In this document: piece after piece, positions 60,301 to 64,000 of the stretch
Layout: each line of letters opens with the position of its first letter
Numbering within the stretch: the stretch's first letter is position 1
The notes under the pieces: generated by a model
The model's database searches: none
Seen by the model: the letters and a program-made list of their open reading frames with translations, nothing else
Told to the model about the DNA's origin: nothing
NCBI RefSeq assembly: GCF_034424545.1
Contig: NZ_CP139970.1
Location: forward strand, 2,232,001 to 2,296,000
DNA length: 64,000 nt
Source of the DNA: Trinickia caryophylli
GTDB taxonomy: Bacteria; Pseudomonadota; Gammaproteobacteria; Burkholderiales; Burkholderiaceae
Reading direction: 5' to 3'
Program-made: the position numbers and the translations under genes

Positions 60301-61794
60301 ATGGACAAACCGAAAGACATCCGCACCGACGTCGCCGCTGGCGCGACGCCGGAGGGTACGGGGCAGCCGAGCACGCGCAAGCTCGGTCTTCCGCTTCTGA
60401 GCGGCGTCGTCGTCGCATCGATGATCGGCGGCGGCGCATTCAATCTGCCGCAAAACATGGCGCAAGGCGCCGCGCTCGGCGCCGTGGTGATCGCGTGGGT
60501 CATCACGCTCGTCGGCATGTTCTTTCTGTCGAATACGTTTCGCACGCTCGCGGACAAGCGCCCCGACCTGAAAGCCGGCATCTATTCGTATGCGAGAGAA
60601 GGCTTCGGCCCCTTCGCCGGATTCGAAATGGCCTGGGGCTACTGGCTTTCGGCCGCATTCGGCAATGTGGCCTTCGCGATCCTGTTCATGCAGACGCTCG
60701 GCTATTTCTTTCCCGTCTTCAAGGGCGGCAGCAGCTGGCCTGCCATTACCGGCGCTTCGGCGCTGATATGGGTGATGAATTTCATCGTGCTGTCCGGCGT
60801 CAAGCGTGCAGCGATCCTCAACGTGATTGCGAGCGTGCTGAACATCAGTTCGATTCTCGTCGCCCTCGCCTCGATGTTCGTCGCCTTCAAGGCCGACATG
60901 TTTTCGTTCGACTTCTGGGGCCACGGGCAGCATCTCGGCAGCATCGTCGGGCAGGTCAAGAGCACCATGCTCGTCACGCTGTGGGTGTTCATCGGGATCG
61001 AGGGCGCCGTGGTGGTGTCCGATCGCGCGAGCAAGACCTCGCAGGTCGGCACGGCCACGTTCCTTGGACTCTCCGTATGCACCGTGCTCTATTTCCTGCT
61101 TTCGGCCCTGCCCTTCGGCGTCATGCATCAGAGCGAGCTGGCCGGCTTGTCGTCGCCCTCGGCGGCATACGTGCTGAAGGCCGCCGTGGGCGACTGGGGC
61201 GCGGTCTTCATCTCCGCCGCGCTGTTGATGTCGCTGCTGAGCTGCTGGCTCGCATGGACGATTCTGGTGGCCGAGCTGCCGTACGAAGGCGCGAAAGACG
61301 GCGTCTTCCCGAAGTTCCTCGCGCGCGAGAACCGCTTTCACGCGGCGGCCCCATCGCTCTGGGTGTCGAGTTCGATGATGCAGGCCGCTGTGTTCGTCGT
61401 GCTTTTCGCCCATGACGCATGGAACTGGCTCATCTCGATCACCGGGGTGATGATCCTGCCGCCTTATCTCTCGAGCGCCGCCTTTCTCTGGCTTTACGCG
61501 ACGCAGTCGACCTATCGGTCATCGAAGGGCGAGACGGCGCGCGAATCGCTGCTGACCGGTGTGCTCGCGACGGTGTACTCGCTGTGGCTGCTCTACGCCG
61601 CCGGCCCGCAGTTCCTGCTCATGTCGACGGTCCTCTTCGCCCTCGGCATCCCCGTTTTCTGGTGGGCGCGCCGCGAGCACGCACCGGGTGAGCCGATCTT
61701 CGGCGGGCGCGAGACGACGGCGGCGGTCGCGCTCGTGGGCATTGCCATCGTCGCCGTCGCGCTCTTCGCGCTCGGCATCGTGAAGATCGGCTGA
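60301..61794 (+). CDS. Basic amino acid/polyamine antiporter (ArcD/AdiC type, APA family)
   Basis: A 497-residue, 12-TM transporter with GAGGAGAGG before the ATG. The first helix has SGVVVASMIGGGAFNLPQNMA, the APC glycine-rich unwound segment. YWLSAAFGNVAFAILFMQTLGYFFP, WVFIGIEGAVVVSDRASK and LVAELPYEGAKDGVFPKFLARE match the arginine:ornithine (ArcD) branch of the basic antiporters. It lies 65 bases before a basic amino-acid decarboxylase, so it probably exchanges arginine, ornithine or lysine for the decarboxylation or deimination product, exporting a net proton equivalent. Confidence 0.9.
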   Translation: MDKPKDIRTDVAAGATPEGTGQPSTRKLGLPLLSGVVVASMIGGGAFNLPQNMAQGAALGAVVIAWVITLVGMFFLSNTFRTLADKRPDLKAGIYSYAREGFGPFAGFEMAWGYWLSAAFGNVAFAILFMQTLGYFFPVFKGGSSWPAITGASALIWVMNFIVLSGVKRAAILNVIASVLNISSILVALASMFVAFKADMFSFDFWGHGQHLGSIVGQVKSTMLVTLWVFIGIEGAVVVSDRASKTSQVGTATFLGLSVCTVLYFLLSALPFGVMHQSELAGLSSPSAAYVLKAAVGDWGAVFISAALLMSLLSCWLAWTILVAELPYEGAKDGVFPKFLARENRFHAAAPSLWVSSSMMQAAVFVVLFAHDAWNWLISITGVMILPPYLSSAAFLWLYATQSTYRSSKGETARESLLTGVLATVYSLWLLYAAGPQFLLMSTVLFALGIPVFWWARREHAPGEPIFGGRETTAAVALVGIAIVAVALFALGIVKIG

Positions 61795-61859
61795 GCGACA
61801 ACGCTGGCCGCCTTCCGTCCCCGGCGGGCGGCCGCTTTTTCCGGAAAGAGGACACGCGG

Positions 61860-64000
61860 ATGCCTTACGAGCAGATGTTCGGCTTTCTCGTCTGCGCGGC
61901 GATGCCGACGCCCGCGACGCTGAGCTCCGCGCGGCTCGATCGGATCGTCGGCGAACTTGCGCGGCTGGGTTACGCGACGACGCGCACCGCCACGCCCGAA
62001 TACGCGATGAGCGCCGTGCGCAGCGATGCGTCGATCGGCTGCGTGCTGATCGAATGGTCGAGCGCGGAGACCGAAGCCGACGTCGAGTCCTTCGTTCGCT
62101 TCGTACGCGAGCGCGGGCTGGAGATGCCCGTCTTCGTCATCGTCGAGCGGCACCTGCTCCAGGAGGTGCCGGTCTCGGTACTCGGCCTCGTGACGGGGTA
62201 TGTATTCATCGAGGAAGACACGCCCGAGTTCGTCGCGCGCAATCTGGCCTCGCACCTGCGCGACTACGCCGAATCGCTGAAGACGCCGTTTTTCGGCGCG
62301 ATGGTCGACTACGCCGACGAGGCCAACCAGATGTGGACCTGCCCCGGACACAACGGTGGCGTGTTCTATCAGAAGAGCCCGGTCGGCCGTGCGTTCGTCA
62401 AGCATCTCGGCGAAGCCGTCTTTCGCAACGATCTCGATAATTCGGTGACGGAGCTCGGCGATCTGCTCGTGCACGAGGGCCCCGCGCTTGCGGCTCAAAA
62501 GGCGGCGGCGCGCATCTTCGGCGCGGAGCGCACCTACTTCGTACTGAACGGCACCTCGACGTCGAACAAGATCGTGCTCTCGGCGTTGATCGCACCGGGC
62601 GATCTCGTGCTTTTCGATCGCAATAATCACAAGGCCGCCCACCATGGCGCGCTGCTGCTCGGCGGCGGCATTCCGGTCTACCTGCCCGCCTCGCGCAACG
62701 CCCAGGGCCTCATCGGGCCCATCGATGCCGACGCCCTCGACGAGACGCGCATTCGCGAAAGTATCCGGCGCCATCCGCTCGTGGCGGACCCGGAGGCGTG
62801 GCGCCGCGCGCGGCCGTTTCGGGCCGCCGTGATCGAGCAGTGCACCTACGACGGCACGATCTATAGCGCGGAGCAGATTGTCGAAAAGCTCGGCCCGCTT
62901 TGCGAATACATCGTGTTCGACGAGGCCTGGGCCGGCTTCATGAAGTTTCATCCGCTCTTCAAGGGCCGCTACGCGATGGGCGTGACGAACCTCGGGCCCG
63001 ACGCGCCGGGGATCATCGCGACGCAATCGACACACAAGCAGCTCGCCGGCTTCTCGCAGGCCTCGCAGATCCACGTCAAGGATTCGCATCTCGAAGGGCA
63101 GAAGCGTCGCGTCGGACATCGGCGCTTCAACGAGATGTTCATGCAGCATTCGTCGACCTCGCCGTTCTATCCGCTCTTCGCATCGCTCGACGTGGGCGCT
63201 CAGATGATGAAGGGCCGCTCGGGCGAAGTCCTCTGGGACGACACGATCAAGCTCGGTATCGAGCTGCGCAAGAAGCTGCGCGCGCTGCGCCACGAGTTCG
63301 AGGCGTCGGCCCGCGATGCCCGCGAACGATGGTTCTTCGAGCCGTTCGTGCCCGATCTCGTCGAGGTGCGCGGGCGCAGCGAGCGCTGGGAGGACGTGCC
63401 GACCGAGCTGCTCGCATCCGACGCGCACTATTGGGCGCTCGAGCCGAACGGCGCCTGGCACGGCTTCGCTCATCTCGCGCCCGGCTATGCGATGACGGAC
63501 CCGAACAAGCTCACGCTGCTCACGCCGGGCTTCGACCGGGCCACCGGCGAGTACGCGGACCACGGCATTCCAGCCTCGGTGCTTGCGCAGTATCTTCACG
63601 AGCGCCGCATCGTGCCCGAGAAGAACGACCTCAACAGCATCCTCTTTTTGCTGACGCCGGGGCTCGAATCGAGCAAGGCGGGCACGCTGCTGTCGGCGCT
63701 GGTGGGCTTCAAGCGGCTGCACGATGCGAATGCGCCGCTGGACGAGGCGATGCCCGAGTTCGTCGCAGCCCATCGGGCGCGCTATGCGGGCATCGGCCTG
63801 CGCGACCTGTGCGCGCAGATGCATCGTTTCTATCGCGAGCACGACGTGAGCCGCCTGCAGCGCGACCAATTCCGCGCGTCACATTTTCCACAGCCGGCCA
63901 TGACGCCGCAGGCGGCGATGCACGCGCTCGTGCGCAACGAGGTGGAATTGCTGCCGGTCGAGGAGATCCGCGGGCGCATTGCCGCGACGCTCGCGCTCGT
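61860..64000 (+). CDS. Orn/Lys/Arg decarboxylase (PLP fold type I), C-terminus off the right edge
   Basis: 713 complete codons are visible. The N-terminal wing domain (MPYEQMFGFLVCAAMPTPATL) is followed by the PLP core: TWCPGHNGG-like MWTCPGHNGGVFYQKSPVG, the FRNDLDNSVTELGDLL block, VLNGTSTSNKIVLSAL, DRNNHKAAHHG, FDEAWAGF, and the PLP lysine in TQSTHKQLAGFSQ at residue 393. The C-terminal domain starts near residue 560. The lysine position is close to that of AdiA (386) and further than in CadA, weakly favouring arginine. GAGGA precedes the ATG. With the adjacent antiporter it forms a proton-consuming acid-resistance pair. Confidence 0.92.
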   Translation, partial: MPYEQMFGFLVCAAMPTPATLSSARLDRIVGELARLGYATTRTATPEYAMSAVRSDASIGCVLIEWSSAETEADVESFVRFVRERGLEMPVFVIVERHLLQEVPVSVLGLVTGYVFIEEDTPEFVARNLASHLRDYAESLKTPFFGAMVDYADEANQMWTCPGHNGGVFYQKSPVGRAFVKHLGEAVFRNDLDNSVTELGDLLVHEGPALAAQKAAARIFGAERTYFVLNGTSTSNKIVLSALIAPGDLVLFDRNNHKAAHHGALLLGGGIPVYLPASRNAQGLIGPIDADALDETRIRESIRRHPLVADPEAWRRARPFRAAVIEQCTYDGTIYSAEQIVEKLGPLCEYIVFDEAWAGFMKFHPLFKGRYAMGVTNLGPDAPGIIATQSTHKQLAGFSQASQIHVKDSHLEGQKRRVGHRRFNEMFMQHSSTSPFYPLFASLDVGAQMMKGRSGEVLWDDTIKLGIELRKKLRALRHEFEASARDARERWFFEPFVPDLVEVRGRSERWEDVPTELLASDAHYWALEPNGAWHGFAHLAPGYAMTDPNKLTLLTPGFDRATGEYADHGIPASVLAQYLHERRIVPEKNDLNSILFLLTPGLESSKAGTLLSALVGFKRLHDANAPLDEAMPEFVAAHRARYAGIGLRDLCAQMHRFYREHDVSRLQRDQFRASHFPQPAMTPQAAMHALVRNEVELLPVEEIRGRIAATLAL

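Noticed and set aside
61593..63869. 758-codon minus-strand open frame
   Set aside because: Antisense to the decarboxylase gene, which has a complete PLP motif set.
1..64000. CRISPR arrays, tRNA and rRNA genes, insertion sequences, prophage genes
   Set aside because: No spaced 25-40 base repeats, no tRNA or rRNA sequence I could recognise, and no transposase or integrase reading frame were seen.

Overview
The window is high-GC DNA from a member of the Burkholderiaceae, most likely Burkholderia sensu lato (Burkholderia, Paraburkholderia, Trinickia or a relative). Evidence: a type II secretion cluster ordered gspD-E-F, reversed gspC, then gspG to gspN; a DUF3717 protein; TctE/QseC-type two-component genes; a Burkholderia-type general porin; and protein sequences that read like this family throughout. 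I see no rRNA, tRNA, CRISPR array or intact insertion sequence. Two genes run off the window: a substrate-binding protein at the left end and an Orn/Lys/Arg decarboxylase at the right end.

Region 1 (1-9.4 kb) is catabolic and transport DNA on the minus strand: a partial periplasmic binding protein, a five-gene branched-chain amino-acid type ABC operon (livG-livF-SBP-livH-livM), and an mmsA plus GMC-oxidoreductase pair under a divergent LysR regulator. Region 2 (10.5-16.3 kb) holds small single genes: a CYTH protein, an Lrp regulator facing phhB, DUF3717, an OmpR-type two-component system, a SET-domain protein and a cysteine-rich MarR regulator.

Region 3 (16.3-22.8 kb) is the most structured non-coding part. 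Two large intergenic regions flank ybdK and a cation/proton antiporter. They carry a diverged 121-nt inverted pair, DnaA-box-like sequences, three 11-bp tandem repeats and repeated GTATAC-centred palindromes. mnmC and the HU gene follow. Genes are mostly minus to the left of this zone and mostly plus to the right, so an origin-related function should be tested.

Region 4 (22.8-37 kb) has a CobW-type metal GTPase, a small lytic transglycosylase and the complete general secretory pathway cluster. Region 5 (37-50.6 kb) contains a divergent efflux outer-membrane/MFS pair, gshA, the adaptive-response pair ada-alkA, a candidate small RNA, a VOC protein, yaeQ, a LysE exporter and a chemoreceptor.

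Region 6 (50.7-56.9 kb) reads as a PAPS-dependent sulfation module: cysC, a DHH phosphoesterase, a sulfotransferase, a TauE/SafE carrier, cysD and cysN. Together they could make the sulfuryl donor, transfer sulfate, and remove the 3',5'-ADP by-product. Region 7 (57-64 kb) has a porin, a glycine-zipper lipoprotein, an orphan pair of F1-ATPase gamma and epsilon paralogues without alpha or beta genes, and, divergently, an ArcD/AdiC-type antiporter with a basic amino-acid decarboxylase, the layout of an acid-resistance system. The sulfation module and the orphan gamma/epsilon pair are the best candidates for undescribed biology; the inverted-repeat zone is the best unexplained DNA structure.
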